This document shows positions 1 through 12,600 of a stretch of DNA of 64,000 nt, piece by piece; within the stretch, counting starts at the first letter, position 1; each line of letters begins with the position of its first letter. Source of the DNA: Neodiprion pinetum. Its lineage: Eukaryota; Arthropoda; Insecta; Hymenoptera; Diprionidae. The position numbers were made by a program, and so were the translations under genes. The notes beneath the pieces were generated by a model. The model worked only from the letters and a program-made list of their open reading frames with translations, searched no databases and was not told the origin of the DNA. The DNA lies in the NCBI RefSeq assembly GCF_021155775.2, contig NC_060232.1, positions 33,409,089-33,473,088 on the forward strand. The letters are read 5' to 3'.

Positions 1-3000
1 GGAAATCATGCGCTGTTCATAAAAGTTTTATCGGCACAAGTTCTCCCCTGCGGATAAATCGATCTCGAACAATCATATCGAGCGGAAAGCTGTCAATCCA
101 CTGGCGGTAAATTATTGTTTAGATAAATCCACAACCGAGACTATGATCGCATTGCTCGTATCAACCGGAGGAAACCATATATCGTTCTAAGTGCATCGGG
201 CATCTGTTCAGGGGTTAAGAGGCTCCGGGGAGAAATTAATCTCCACTCAATCACACTCAACTACTGTATATACATATGTGACGGGTTTATTTTTGCGCAG
301 CTTGATCATTGAAGAGCGGAAAATCCTTAGAAATTATTACAGGTTAACTTGCAAGAGACAAACAGCTCCATTAAATGCGTTACACAATGAATAGGTTTAC
401 TCTTTTAATACGACTAGTACGTCTTTGATTGGAAGATTAGATTTCACATCGCACGTAAACATCATCCTATATTCTCCACGTCACGCCGCGTATTGCGCAG
501 AAGTTGTAATTAAACGAAAAAATATTGCTTCACGGAATTATCAAAACGCCTTATTCAATGTTTTGTGGTATTCGTAATGCTTGCGTTCATCAATGGGAAA
601 TCTACGTGTCTTCGCAAAAGACGAGTGGGTAAAATACGCGATTCAGATACACAGCGAAGCGAATGTACCTTGTTAACCCATCGCGAGAAAAGTTCGATCA
701 ACACGTTTTCCCGATCTAAAGTGATCGTTTCTGCACTTGGCACGTCCCTGATGGAATCAAGTTTCTACTAACCTTGTCCACCTCGCTAAGAAGGGCGACA
801 TTGAAATGCAACGACTAATGCTATTGCCTCTCACACGTTCAATAGTGCGTACGAATGTGCGTCTATCAATCCAATGCCATAATCCGCATGAGAATTATAT
901 CTTGGAGCCGATAAATGTCACACGAGAATACTTCCGAAGTTTTGCGAGTTTTTTTATTAAATGATACATGTTCGCAACCACTTATCTCATATCGTAATAC
1001 TTGTTAAAAATAGCCCAGTCGTATATCTTCATGTGAGACTTATCGGTGGATTGGATTTGACTTCTTAATTAGGTAGGGATTTTGCTGATATATCACCGTT
1101 TTTCGCTAATACGATCGCAGTACGCTTTCAATGTTTATAAATAACTGTCACGTTTTTACGTAACTCGAGTATGAAAAATGTATGCACAGCTTTATAGCAT
1201 GCGTGGTTGTTTGAATTTTCCCCTAACACACGCGTCAATAAACCAATGGAGTTTTTATTTCACACTTTCATACAGTTCGTATACCATATGTTTACATAAC
1301 GACAATGCGCAATTGTTGTAAATTTGTGAACTTGGCACAGATGGTCGTTCGGCATAAGTCAGGCGGTTCTGCGGTATAATTTTTGTCAAAAAAAAGGCTG
1401 AATTCTCAATCAAGCGTCGAAATTAAAGCCAAGAGAGCGGTTGCTAAATCACGTGACTTGTAACTTAAATACTACAGCAGAGATAAGTAACTGTGCACGA
1501 AGAATCTCAACGATGACAAAGAGAAAAGGTACCTAACATTTATACGTTATAAACGGTGCTTCGCCCGAGGAATGACTTTACGATATGTTAAGATATGCCC
1601 CAATTATGATATATCTGTGCACTGAATTCACTTAACTTATGCTAATCATCGTTCAAGTCGTCTTTCGGCGATTCTAACAAACGACACAATAGCATGTGTG
1701 ATTAACGAAGGCGGAAAATTAGCGTCAAGATGGTCCTCGAAATGTGATCAAACCTTCCTCACGCGTTTATCGGTTTAAGCTACTTTTTTGTTGGCTCCAG
1801 GTGAGCCAGTCAAACTGCGACTCTGATTTCACGTTGGGTTGTTAATTCATCGAATTGTTATCGCGATAAGTAAATCGGTAGGTACCGGTACCTGAAGAGG
1901 ATACCGGTCATTGGTCCCAAGTGTCGGTTCGGATACTTGAGTTTGGAATGCCGTAAGATTCTCTACGCCTTGAATTAATCACAGAGCACGTCGATACGTG
2001 TAAGAAATAGCAATTGTATACCTGAGGCAGCTGGCTTGTAAGGGCACCCTTAATCCCTCCGTGCAGCAGAGCCTCGGACCGCCGAGTGTTTTCTACGGCT
2101 AGGGCATTATGTTTGTTAGTTGTAAAACACGCTGGACCAGTTGAGCACTGGATGCTGCGGGCGATAGGATTCTCAAGGACTGATCTTGGCATTGCCAGTT
2201 GGGGGTCGTTGGAATGCAAAAAGAAAGTGAGCGATGGTAGTGGCGCCAAGATATGCGGAGCACTTTCAGTCGGCGGAAACACGGGATGGTCAATTTTGAT
2301 TAGACACTTTGCGCTATGAGTTGGTAATAATCGGTGTACCTATAGCCGACTGGCGGAAAATATCGATCAGAGTGGATCTATCACCAATGCGTCAGGACTG
2401 GAAACGCGATTGTAACGACATCGATAAGCGGAATTATGATCTATGGGTTCAGTCTGAAGTTAGACGAAGATCGCGCAACGATTGTCAACGTTATTTGATC
2501 AAGATGTCATTGCGTGACACTTCCAATCCTTATAGCGTATACGTAGCGGTAAAAACATGGGTACAGGAATTTGACGTAGTCCTAGATTGAGGCAAGAAAT
2601 ATCTCGCATACTATTGCGACTTGCAGCTTCATAAGCTAAACACATTGCACAGACATGATTAACGAATACTATTCAGAGCAGTGAGACATTGTCAAACAAG
2701 CTCGAAAATAGGCTAATTTGATGAATTTCATAAGACGTAATCATGATGTTAAAATTCATTTTGCTCCGAGCGTTTATTTAAGACTACGATATAAAGTTTT
2801 CTGCCTCATCATTCTGGAATGGGTTAATTAAAGGGATAACTTAGACCTTGGCACGATGTGTTTTGTACTGTACAAGAACTGCTTTTACTTCGACTGTGTT
2901 TACTAGCTAGAATTGACGAATCATAGATCTTGGTTCTGATCGTTTTGTATGTGCTATCAAACTGCAGATATAACAGGCTTTTGTGAAAAAGTCAATGTTT

Positions 3001-3466
3001 GTTATACTGTACCCGAATGCTTCAGCGTTTCCAAGACGCGGTGAATTCCAGAAACCACAACTGTTTTTTGGGCCATGTCAGCAGTGTGGTCAGATGTACT
3101 AGTTCGGGGTCAATAGGTGATTTTGGTGAAGATCAGGCAGCCAGCAAACACTAATGTTGCTTATGATAAACTGCCGATTTGTAAAAGTAGAGCCCAATGC
3201 GGCCGGTCTGACGATCGTGAGCACGAGTGGTTTTTGGAATCGCATCAAGAATATAAACGGCTAACGCGAACCACGTGTTTCCTGTTTGCCTGATATTTGA
3301 AACTCATGATCACCAGACGGGCCGCAGGACTCATGTCTGCAATAAAAATATCATTTGATTTATCAATTAGAAAAATTTAGGTGACTTGTTATTGGTCGTT
3401 GGGTGGCGGAGGGGGAACGGGACTGCACGCAAGGTTCGTGACTTGAGTAACACCAAAGACTCCATC
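1..3466. other. Intergenic region upstream of the transporter gene
   Basis: AT-rich sequence with many stop codons and no reading frame that I recognise. The longest open stretches (about 2086-2590 plus strand and 1908-2282 minus strand) overlap each other, have no recognisable domain, and mostly lack a convincing start or flanking splice sites. A perfect 12-bp palindrome, GGTACCGGTACC, lies at 1881-1892. The TATA box at 3467 marks the right boundary. Confidence 0.6.
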
Positions 3467-3502
3467 TATAAAAGCGGAGCCTCGTGTGGCAGAGCTGTCA
3501 GT
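3467..3502 (+). promoter_or_regulatory. Core promoter (TATA + initiator) of the SLC22-type transporter
   Basis: TATAAAAG is at 3467-3474 and a consensus arthropod initiator TCAGT is at 3498-3502. The predicted +1 A is at 3500, about 33 bp from the first T of the TATA box, which is the canonical spacing. It sits directly upstream of the untranslated first exon proposed for the transporter. The motifs are seen directly; promoter use is inferred. Confidence 0.75.
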
Positions 3503-3636
3503 CGGTAGTTGTTCTTGAAATTAAAAGAATCGAGTCTACATACCTTCATTTGTTTCGCATTTGCATTTATTGTTGGTCCTCAGTCGCTCGGCTCCTGCAA
3601 CCAGCTCTGCCCAACAGCAGAAGACCCACTCTAAGA
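3500..3636 (+). other. Untranslated first exon of the transporter, ending in the A of a split ATG
   Basis: The predicted exon runs from the initiator A (3500) to a donor reading AAGA|GTAATT, with GT at 3637-3638. The next exon begins after TTTCAG at 3784 with TGGAGGTC. Joining A(3636) to TG(3785-3786) makes an ATG in the exact frame of the transporter. No other donor in this stretch that I examined supplies an A in front of the TG. The intron would be 148 bp. The exon has no long reading frame of its own in that frame. Confidence 0.6.
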
Positions 3637-6600
3637 GTAATTGTTACTTCTTATCACTTTTACAAATCGTCCGGCGTAAATCAGCCGCCATGTGGGCATC
3701 TTGTAGCTGGTTACAATCAGTCCAGCCATCAACAACTTTTGATATGCTTTTAATAAATCTTTTTTGACCCCTTATCGGTTTCAGTGGAGGTCAATGGTAA
3801 GGAGTCCAACGGCAAGCACTTACTGTCAAGCGAGAAGGACGCCGAGGTTGCCAAGGACGCCAACCATGGGGAAGAAATTGACGCGGTCCAGAGCGCCATG
3901 GGCAGCTTCGGAAGGTGGCAGCTTCTCGTATGCCTCGCAATTTCTCTCGTCAAATTTCCAGTCGCCTGGCATCAGTTGGGCATTGTTTTTATGGCCCCAC
4001 AACCAAAATTCAAATGCATTGCTCCGAACGGTACAGTCGACAAATACAACTGCTACGTCAACGTCTCCGACATCCAGGAGCCTTGCACTGAATGGGAATA
4101 CGACAAAAGCATTTTTCCGGAGACTATAATAACGCAGGTATTTACGAAAAAAAAAATACCAAACGCAAACGAGCATCATAACCATGTGCGTGTGAAAAGA
4201 CCTTTCGCGGTTGGAAAATCATTTGCTACTTTTTCAGCTATCCGTTACGTTATAAATTAATGGCGAAAAACATTTTTTCCATTATTCTCCCGATGAATAT
4301 TCACATTTCTGATTATTCAATGCATTGTTCGCGTATTCCGGAATCAATAATTCAGTATACCAGTCGACTCGACGACCGTGAATAACTATATTTACGCTCC
4401 GAAATGCAAATCGAAAGAAAGGAATAGTGTGACAGGTGGGGTGTGTTCGCTCATAGACAGCAGCTTGACGACTTCCGAAAAATTAATTTACCTTCACCTT
4501 CTCCCTTTTCTTAGTGGGATTTGGTCTGCGGTCAATCGTTTTACGCAGACACCTTGCAGTCTCTTCTCATGTTCGGCGTTCTCCTGGGTAACATCGTCTT
4601 CGGTAGCTTGTCAGACAGGTATATAAAACCTCGCACCATCCCACATCCCCGACTTCGCGATTCGCTCGATATTTCATTCATCCGAAGAGAGTGATTCATG
4701 GTCAAATCCCCCTCGCAGGTATGGCCGGAAAAAACCTCTTGTCGGTTCCGTGGTGCTTCAGCTGGTTGCTGGCATCGGATGCGCAGTGGTTCCCTGGTTC
4801 CCTGCCCTCCTCTTTTTGAAGCCACTCAGCGCTTTCGCTACCGGAGGAACAATGGTCACCAGCTACGTAATTTGTGAGTAATTTTCTCGACCATTTTCTT
4901 ACTAGTTATATGAGTTGTTGATCATCAGTAGCGAGTGAAACTCTATTTCAGAGTTCATTTAGTTCTTTCTTCTCACCTGCGTCTGCAACTTTTTTTTTCC
5001 ATCCTCAGGCATGGAGATCGTAGGCACAAAATGGCGGTCCCCGATCACGGTCCTCTATCAAATCCCTTACAGCTTGGGCCACATGACGTTGGCGGGTCTG
5101 GCCTACTGGTTCCGACACTGGGAACACCTTCAAATAGCCATGACCGCACCGTCGATAATTCTATTGGGTTATTGGTGGGTTGTGCCTGAATCACCCAGGT
5201 GGCTTCTTGCCATGGGCAGGCAGAAGGAAGCGTGCAGGATTCTAAAAAAAGCTGCCAAACTCAACAAGGTCAAGGACACTGACATCCCAGACATGGTCAG
5301 AAGACACTGCCTTCATCAGGTAATATAAATTCAAGAGTTACAGATATATTTCGTGATTATAGATTTTCCAGATCGGAAATATTTGATACTCGGTTTTTGT
5401 CATCAGAACTCGAAAAATACAGCACCCAACTACAAACCGTCTTTTGTGGACCTCCTCAAGACACCTAACATGAGGAAGAAGTCAATCGCGATATTCTTCA
5501 ACTGGATGATCTGTGGTATGGGACTCTTTGGAATAACTCAGTACCTGGGGCAGGTTGGCGGTGACATATTCGTGAACTTTGCTGTGTCCGGAGCCACGCA
5601 GATACCAGGAAACATCGTTTCCTTGTGGGCGATGAGCGCCCTGGGCCGAAAGACGACCCTCATTTCCAGCAATACTATGACTGGAATCGCTAGTCTGATG
5701 CTCATAGGTGTACCTAAAGGTAAAGAAGGCTGCATTTTTCTTACTCAATAGTTGTCAAAATTGAGGCAAGTGAATAAAGTTCGAGATAATATTCTAGGAA
5801 TCGTATTTGCGTGACTGCGTTGCAGAGACTTTTTATCGCGTGTGTTGCGTAAGACTTTAATTTCCGAATAAGTTTAAGCAATTAAAACCAGTACTAATTG
5901 CCTAAGAGAAATTGGATTATCGTCATTATTAAATTGCCCCAATAAACTACTCCTCTAGTTGATAACAATTACAAATAATTAGAGTACGTTGCAATTGATG
6001 TTACGATTGTCGTTTGCGCTCACGTCCGATGTGCAGGATTGTGAAATCTGATTATAAATGCATTCTTCATCTTTCCAGAGATCGCTTGGCTCAGGCTACT
6101 TTTAGCCTGCTGCGGTATCGTTGGGATGTCAGTTTCGTTTACAACGGTTTACCTATTTTCCGGTGAGCTTTTCCCTACGGTCGTTAGGAACATCGGTGTG
6201 GGAACGTGCAGCATGAGCGCGAGAATAGGATCGATGGTTGCTCCGTTCGTCGTCTCTCTGGTGAGAAATAGAAGATTGTAGAAAAAATTGCGATCTCAGA
6301 AAACCTTAGGATATCAATTACACACGCTTCTGCTATTCGACACAATATGACGCCACTCGCTTCTTCTTAGTTATTGACATTCATTGTGACTGCAAGTGGG
6401 ACGGGGTCAGATGCGGACTTTATTCTAAGTGTACTATGCTGATATTTTTATGAGTGACGAAATATATTATGCATGATAGACCAATGCCGAGTTTATCTCA
6501 TGTCGGGGTACTTTTACAAACTCACTCCTGAGCATTGTCGTTCAGCTTTGTATGCGCTGTGATTTAAGAGTACCTTTTCGTCGGACTCAGTGTTTTTCTT

Positions 6601-6918
6601 GAGTTGAAAAGTAAAAATTGCTTTTTAGGGTCTGAAAGAAACCAGAGCATGGATGCCTCCGACCGTTTTTGGAATACTGCCACTCCTCGGCGCAATGTTC
6701 TGCTATTACTTGCCTGAAACTGCTGGATGTACTTTGCCTGAAACCCTCGAGGACGGCGAGAACTTTGGGAAGTAAGTGATGACGATTTGAAGAAAGATGT
6801 TCCAATAATGCTTTTCTCAGATTGGAACTTTTTATAACTTAACTGCAACTCTTCAATTTCCAGAAAAATTGAAGCTCCGGAAAGGCTAAAGGCGGCGGAA
6901 ATCGAAGCTGCTTTGTGA
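3636..6918 (+). CDS. Organic cation transporter-like protein (SLC22 / major facilitator superfamily)
   Basis: A complete multi-exon gene. Coding exons: 3636 (A of ATG), 3785-4137, 4515-4618, 4719-4873, 5009-5319, 5407-5719, 6079-6260, 6629-6771 and 6864-6918 (TGA). All junctions are GT-AG and the phases agree, giving 1617 nt and 538 aa, close to the usual length for insect SLC22 transporters. The cytoplasmic N-terminus is followed by a first membrane segment near residues 45-70. Next comes the long Cys-rich extracellular loop typical of the family (about 71-125), with glycosylation sequons NGT (82) and NVS (93). The MFS loop signature GSLSDRYGRKK is at 148-158, PESPRWLL at 264-271, and a C-terminal PETAGCTLPETLEDGE motif follows the last membrane segments. 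The family moves organic cations, carnitine or anions across the plasma membrane; the substrate cannot be read from sequence. An uncharacterised SLC22 member is the only alternative. Confidence 0.95.
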
Positions 6919-6952
6919 TGGAAGACTGTTAATTAATGGTTAATGATAAATG

Positions 6953-7003
6953 AATAAACAAATTTAGGATGAAGAAGAAGAAAACAAGGAGAAAAGGAAT
7001 AAA
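6953..7003 (+). terminator. Polyadenylation signals of the transporter gene
   Basis: AATAAA occurs at 6953-6958, 35 nt after the TGA, and again at 6998-7003. Either could direct 3' end formation and would give a very short 3' UTR. Confidence 0.55.
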
Positions 7004-9533
7004 CGAAAAATCAAAAAATACGTCTAAGAAAGCGTAACTAGACATAATTAGATAAAAAATAAGTAAACCAAAATAGCGTTGTTATAGTTATAGAATGCAA
7101 GGATCATTCCACCTCACTATTTATTGAAACCGCATGCCTTTGACGATATTAAACAATTTCATCACTGTCTTATCCTGCGTATCGTATGGCATGAGGTGAG
7201 ATCTTAGTTTCTACAATTGATGTATATTCAAGATAGCTGCATAATCAGTGTATCTTTCGCGCCCAAAGCTCGAGGAATCAGATTCTCTCGAAAATTTCCG
7301 GTGTAGCCCAAGTGTGTGGAATAAATGAATCGTGTTTTCTCCCCGTAATTTTTTTTACCCGTGAGCTTATTCTGCCAGACGCTAATCATGGACGTTTATC
7401 AATCGTCGGATCGCGAGTGCTAGTTTTAAAAATTTATGAATTTTTTAGCGAAATCTTTTCTGTCCATTCGTAATCGTCGTATCGATCAATTTACAACCTT
7501 CTTATAACGTGTAATATGATACGAACTATAAATTAGTTTAAACATATATGCACGAATGTAAAATAGAATATATATTTTTAATATTTCAATGTATAGTCAT
7601 CACGATGAATATATATGATTGCTATTTTCCTACTTACACACATGTAATGTTAATGTTTGTGTAAATACATATGTCGTTTTACAGTATGATTGATTTCTCT
7701 TCGAGTGTGGTAATTTTTCTTTTAGTCAACGTTCTAAAGAATTTCGTTGATGAACTTCGCAGTTTGGGTTGTCACAAGTGAACTGTAAATTCATTCGAAC
7801 TGTGTGATAATGTATTGGTATACACATTCGGAAAAAAAATATTTGACGTTCAAATTTGATTTCAAATGTGTGATTATTAAGAATTACTATATTATCGAAC
7901 CATCTATATTTTTTCTACAATTTTATATCCTATTTTAGCACACAATAAGTGAGAAGACTGTGCAAATTAAAAATTTCTATTTTCCGCAGTTATTGACTTT
8001 ACCCCAATTCCTATGCAACCGTAATATTCAATACCAGACCATGTTTATACAGTTTTTAAGTTATGAATGGCAAATAGGAAAAGTAAAATAAAAGTTGGCA
8101 TCTGCTAAGTCCGGTATCTGTAAATACAGCTAATTGTACAATTCTAAAATTATGATTTGCAAATCGAAGAAACAAAATGAAAGTAGATACGTGCCAGATC
8201 CGGTATCGGCACGCACGGTAATTGAAATATTTTTTGGGAATCCCCGAAACATTCTGAATTTCCATGACGCGGTTTCTCGCGTGGTAATCGATTATAACTT
8301 CGTTACGGAGATAATTCATATTGATGCAAAGTTCGGTACGGAGAATTTGCTCGATTGAGTGATTACGTGCATACAACGAGTAATAATAGCGAAATTAAAA
8401 CTGTACTTCCCGTAATCAATGCGACGTGTTGCATAATTCTGATAATCATCATCAGGATTCGTTGTTGTTATTCGATTGTTGAAAAGAACGGAAACTGCTC
8501 GGCACAGTAATCGGGCTGATTTCGCTACGGGTAATAATATACATATACAAGCTCTCCCAAATGAAGCGTATCGCAGAAAGCGTTAGACCCGACTTTCCGG
8601 TCTTGGCGAGGTCGTGCACTCACCAAGGACAAATGAGAAGAAAAATTTGTACGCATAGTGCATCTCACGCCCAGAGCTTATAGGCTTACATACTTATGAA
8701 AGCCTGGGTTGAAAACGGAGTCAATAAAGAGATTAAATATTTTTTTTCACGGTGTTGTTTGGACGAAAATATGAAATCCAAAATCTTATGCTTGGAAAAA
8801 CTTGTAAATATATTCAAAACTTATACATACCGCCACCGATTTCTTGTTCACTTTTTTTAAGTTAAACGTGCACGGACGAAAAAAAATCTATGAACATTAT
8901 AAATGTATCTGAATTATGTTGTACGACGATTTTCAGATCCTTGGTAAAAAATTGTACCATTGAATACAGAAATATGATGCAGTACAGCAGATGATAAGAA
9001 CTGTCGATAGGTTTAACTGAATGTTTACAAAGAGAAAATGGAAATAATCTAATCGATGTAGGTGTTTCAACGATAGTGAAGGTTCCTTGCTATACCATCG
9101 GCTCGATACAATGCAGGATATACATATATACCTGCTATGGAAAATTCCTGAATTAACAGCGTCCTGAATAAAGTAAAAGATACTTGAAACGTGTTTAACC
9201 TCATTCAAGACGACATCTTCGCGAGTCTACGCGACGAAAGTTTGTAACAAGTATAAGTATGGGTGAATTTGGATTGACTATCTCGGTTTTCTGTCAAACA
9301 AAATCCCATCGATCATTTCTTTTTTTTTTTGGTGAAATTTTATCGACACAGTAACACGAATTCGAGATTCATGTCAGAACCAGTTTCGCCAAAGCAGAAC
9401 ACGGTATATAGATTTTTTGCGTCCAGCATATATGTGAGACAAGTTGAGTACATTTATTTTCATCGAAATACTGGTCGCCATGTCCGGTGCGACCTGCCCG
9501 ATGGTGTGCCGGGAGTTGCTTTGTGCTCAACGG
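7004..9533. other. Intergenic region between the transporter and yellow-family genes
   Basis: AT-rich, with frequent stops in all frames. No open frame here has a recognisable domain or a credible exon structure. It ends at the TATA box of the yellow-family gene. Confidence 0.6.
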
Positions 9534-9571
9534 TATATTTAAGAGTGGTTTCAGCGCACCGTAAACTCACT
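9534..9571 (+). promoter_or_regulatory. Putative core promoter of the yellow-family gene
   Basis: TATATTTAAG at 9534-9543 is followed by an initiator-like TCACT at 9567-9571. The predicted +1 A is at 9569, 33-35 bp downstream. A strong donor, GTGAGT, follows at 9618. A nearer TTCAGC at about 9551 is only 19 bp from the TATA box, so I disfavour it. The motifs are seen; promoter use is inferred from fit with the split start codon of the gene below. Confidence 0.5.
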
Positions 9572-9617
9572 CGACATCGTACCGTTCACCAGAAAGCTGT
9601 GTTCAACGGCTCGATCA
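9569..9617 (+). other. Short untranslated first exon of the yellow-family gene
   Basis: About 49 nt, ending CGATCA|GTGAGT with the donor GT at 9618-9619. The acceptor GTATATTTCAG ends at 12341 and is followed by TGCACACATC. Splicing A(9617) to TG(12342-12343) creates an ATG that opens a textbook signal peptide in the frame of the yellow-family protein. The intron is about 2.7 kb. Confidence 0.5.
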
Positions 9618-12600
9618 GTGAGTACTGCAATATCATTACATACTCGTGTGACGATCATGTGGGTTTGTGTTTTTGTGCCGGTGTAAAAAAACGGTCCAGT
9701 TCGAGTTGCAGCTCGGTGTGTAGCTGTTGAAAAAAACCTCAGATTCTTTTACTATAACAATGAATGTCGGGAATAAGCTTAGAGTACATACATCGTTCGA
9801 TTCATTTTATGGGAAAAGTTGCAGAGCATTTATCGATGCTTCGTTCCCAAGTGGTTGAAAGAACCCGTGACCACGCATAAATTGTAATAAAACACGGGGT
9901 TTAAAGCGTTTGAAGTAACCTTTGGATAACGATTATCGTGACCGTGAATTCTATATTGATTTTGAAATGCAAATTGAAACGCTCAAATATCAAACGAATG
10001 CGTGGTTTTTTAATTGTAATTTTAAAACTGAACCTTGTGGTCTTACCTTTACAGCGACTGCTGTAACGTAGCATGCGGGTTGAAACGGTTTGTCAATGTA
10101 GCTGATACTTGTACTATGCGAGTCAATTATACTCATGATTTGATATAAAACAATTATTGATTCATGCGTTACAAATCCAGCAATAACGTTGAATGACTTC
10201 TCATTACGTTTTACGCATTTTGAACCATCGGAATCAACCTACTAATGTCAAAACGCCTACCTAAGAACTATATTAAAACATATTTCCGTTGAATGTAGCT
10301 GCAACCTTGTAGGATACGTCATGCACATTCACTGAGTATATTTGAGGTACTCGTATAACGTGTAATATACCTCAAGAACATGTTTTCCTTATACACATTG
10401 TGTAAATTTCTAGAATATATTCAGAAAGTTTCCCGTGAAGTTTGGCTTTTGGGTAGTCAAAATAAAGTATAAAGTATAAAGTATGCGATGCACGGCAATA
10501 ACTGGGATTATGGGTGCATGTGATGCATATAAATTGGTAATTGCAAATTATATGATGACTGCAGTAGTCGATTTCCTTTTTAAAACTGATCGTAGTCCCG
10601 GTTTTCTCCGAAATTCGTTATTTTGCTTTCGAACTTGCGGTAAGGTATGCAACGGTCCAAAGAGCTCAAAGAGTTTTCACCAAATTCAAGCGTCGTCTCT
10701 GTTGTCCAAATGTGGTTCGATCGCGAAACGTACGAATATCCACGAACCTGTTTCACCGATTAACCACTTGACGACTACGCGCACAATTACGCTAAGGTAC
10801 AACGATCTTCTGCTGGAGAACGTCGGTGAAACCTGTCTTTATGTGTATGTTTGAAAGTTGCGTTAGCTTGACTCGCCGGCTTGGGCTGATGTTGTCGTTG
10901 GAATTTACTAGTTGAGACTAGCTGAGCCATTCGATGAAAGGTAACTGTAAATGGGACTGCTATTGATTTAAACCAAGCCTTAGACCCTGTCACGAATTCA
11001 TTATTTTTCACGGCATGAATGTTGTTATTGAGATCTCGTGCACGAGGCAGAGAATTGCGCGTAGAGAACCGGTTATCGAAGACATTGTATCTTTTTCGCT
11101 AAACACTGAAAACCGATTATCTCCCGACTCCGTGATTCAATGTCAATCCTACTTGACATTCAAATCTGCTTCAATATTTCGTTTTCCAAATGACGCGTTA
11201 CAGAATGAATAAAGTATCAGTTTAGTTACGAACGACACACCGTGAAGCAATATTTTCGATATTTATTCGATTAAAATTGTTGATGGACATTTTTACCATG
11301 GAGTCACGTATTGCGTTCTTGACACATCATCGCACACATCACGCACTCGGTAGCAATGTTTATCCTGATAAAAAGAAATTTGTCAATCCCGCTCAGATCG
11401 CGATTGCACTGTCGTCGTTTTTCTTTGATTAACGCGATTAAAAGTATGATTGGATCTTGAAGTTGCGCTGTTCAATTATTTACGTTTATTGCTTATCGAA
11501 TAATTACGTAACAATTTTGCTACGGGTTGTTTTTCTTGCAGTAGTAATTTCGCGAAGTTAGTTTTGATGGGTATAATGGACAATGTGTATGCTGCGCGAG
11601 TTCTTGCAACGTATCCCAGTTTAATACCGTCTGTTCTTCCCAAGGTCGTCATTTACGAGAAAGCCTCGAGGAATACAAAATTTTGTAATTTCCGACTACT
11701 TTTCGAATCACGTCAGCTGCTAGAATGTTCCTACGGAGCGTGTTTTTTGACATCGAACACGTTAACCATCACCGAACCATGATACCTGTGATTTTCCTGG
11801 TTAGATCATTGTCCTTGAAAATGCCATGATTTCTACACGTAATTGAACAATTTCACAATCACTGCACTGCCACGGAAATAGAAATTAAGCCGAACTGATT
11901 AAGCGTGGCTATATCGTTAAAACTATTAGGCATATCGATTGTTAGTTCCAATAAGTAGTTTGATAATTACAATGACTCATTTCTCGTACCACTACGCTTG
12001 ATGTGTCTGTAAGCCACAGTGTGGTCAGTGGTAAAATCGGACCTTGCTTTCCTTTCCGTCAACCATGACTTAATTCGGAGCATTTGGAATCGCTCGGTAG
12101 TTATGCACGCTGGGAATAACTGGCATGTCAACATATGACTGGCATAATTCATTTACATCCCGTGAATTGCCACTGAAATAATGAGCTTCCTATGCAGCTT
12201 CACGTCCGATGGTTTCACCTGAAACATCATTATTACCGCGTTGACCTAAATTTAGCAACAGAGCAAAGAACATTCATAACTGAATAGTTGTTCGGAAATG
12301 TGGACATTTATTCATGCAATATCTTTACTGGTATATTTCAGTGCACACATCTGTAAAGTGTTTGACACTCCTGCTGGGGGTGGCAGCTGCCTCTCTTGGC
12401 CCTTTCGAAGAACTCTACACTTGGAAGCAGCTCGACTTTCAATTCCCAACTTCCAATGCTCGGGAGGCAGCGATCGCCTCTGGTGACTTTGTTCAGATCA
12501 ACAACCTTCCGGTAGGCATTGAAATCTGGAAGGACAAGTTATTCGTCACAGTACCGAGATGGAAGAAGGGAGTTCCCTCGAATTTAAATTACATCTCACT

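Noticed and set aside
2086..2590. Consecutive plus-strand frames considered as a decayed mobile element or viral insert
   Set aside because: No transposase, polymerase or other diagnostic motif and no terminal repeats visible.
3069..3098. GCAGTGTGGT segment resembling the microRNA miR-34 family
   Set aside because: The match is partial, breaks inside the mature sequence, and I see no hairpin partner.
9329..9730. 133-codon frame across the yellow promoter region
   Set aside because: It starts at a non-ATG codon and runs through the TATA box, proposed first exon and donor; Cys/Ser-rich but no known domain.
12314..12341. ATG at 12314 as the yellow-family start
   Set aside because: Possible, but the coding sequence would cross a good polypyrimidine-AG acceptor and the resulting signal peptide is poorer than the one made by splicing at 12341/12342. 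Kept as the alternative.
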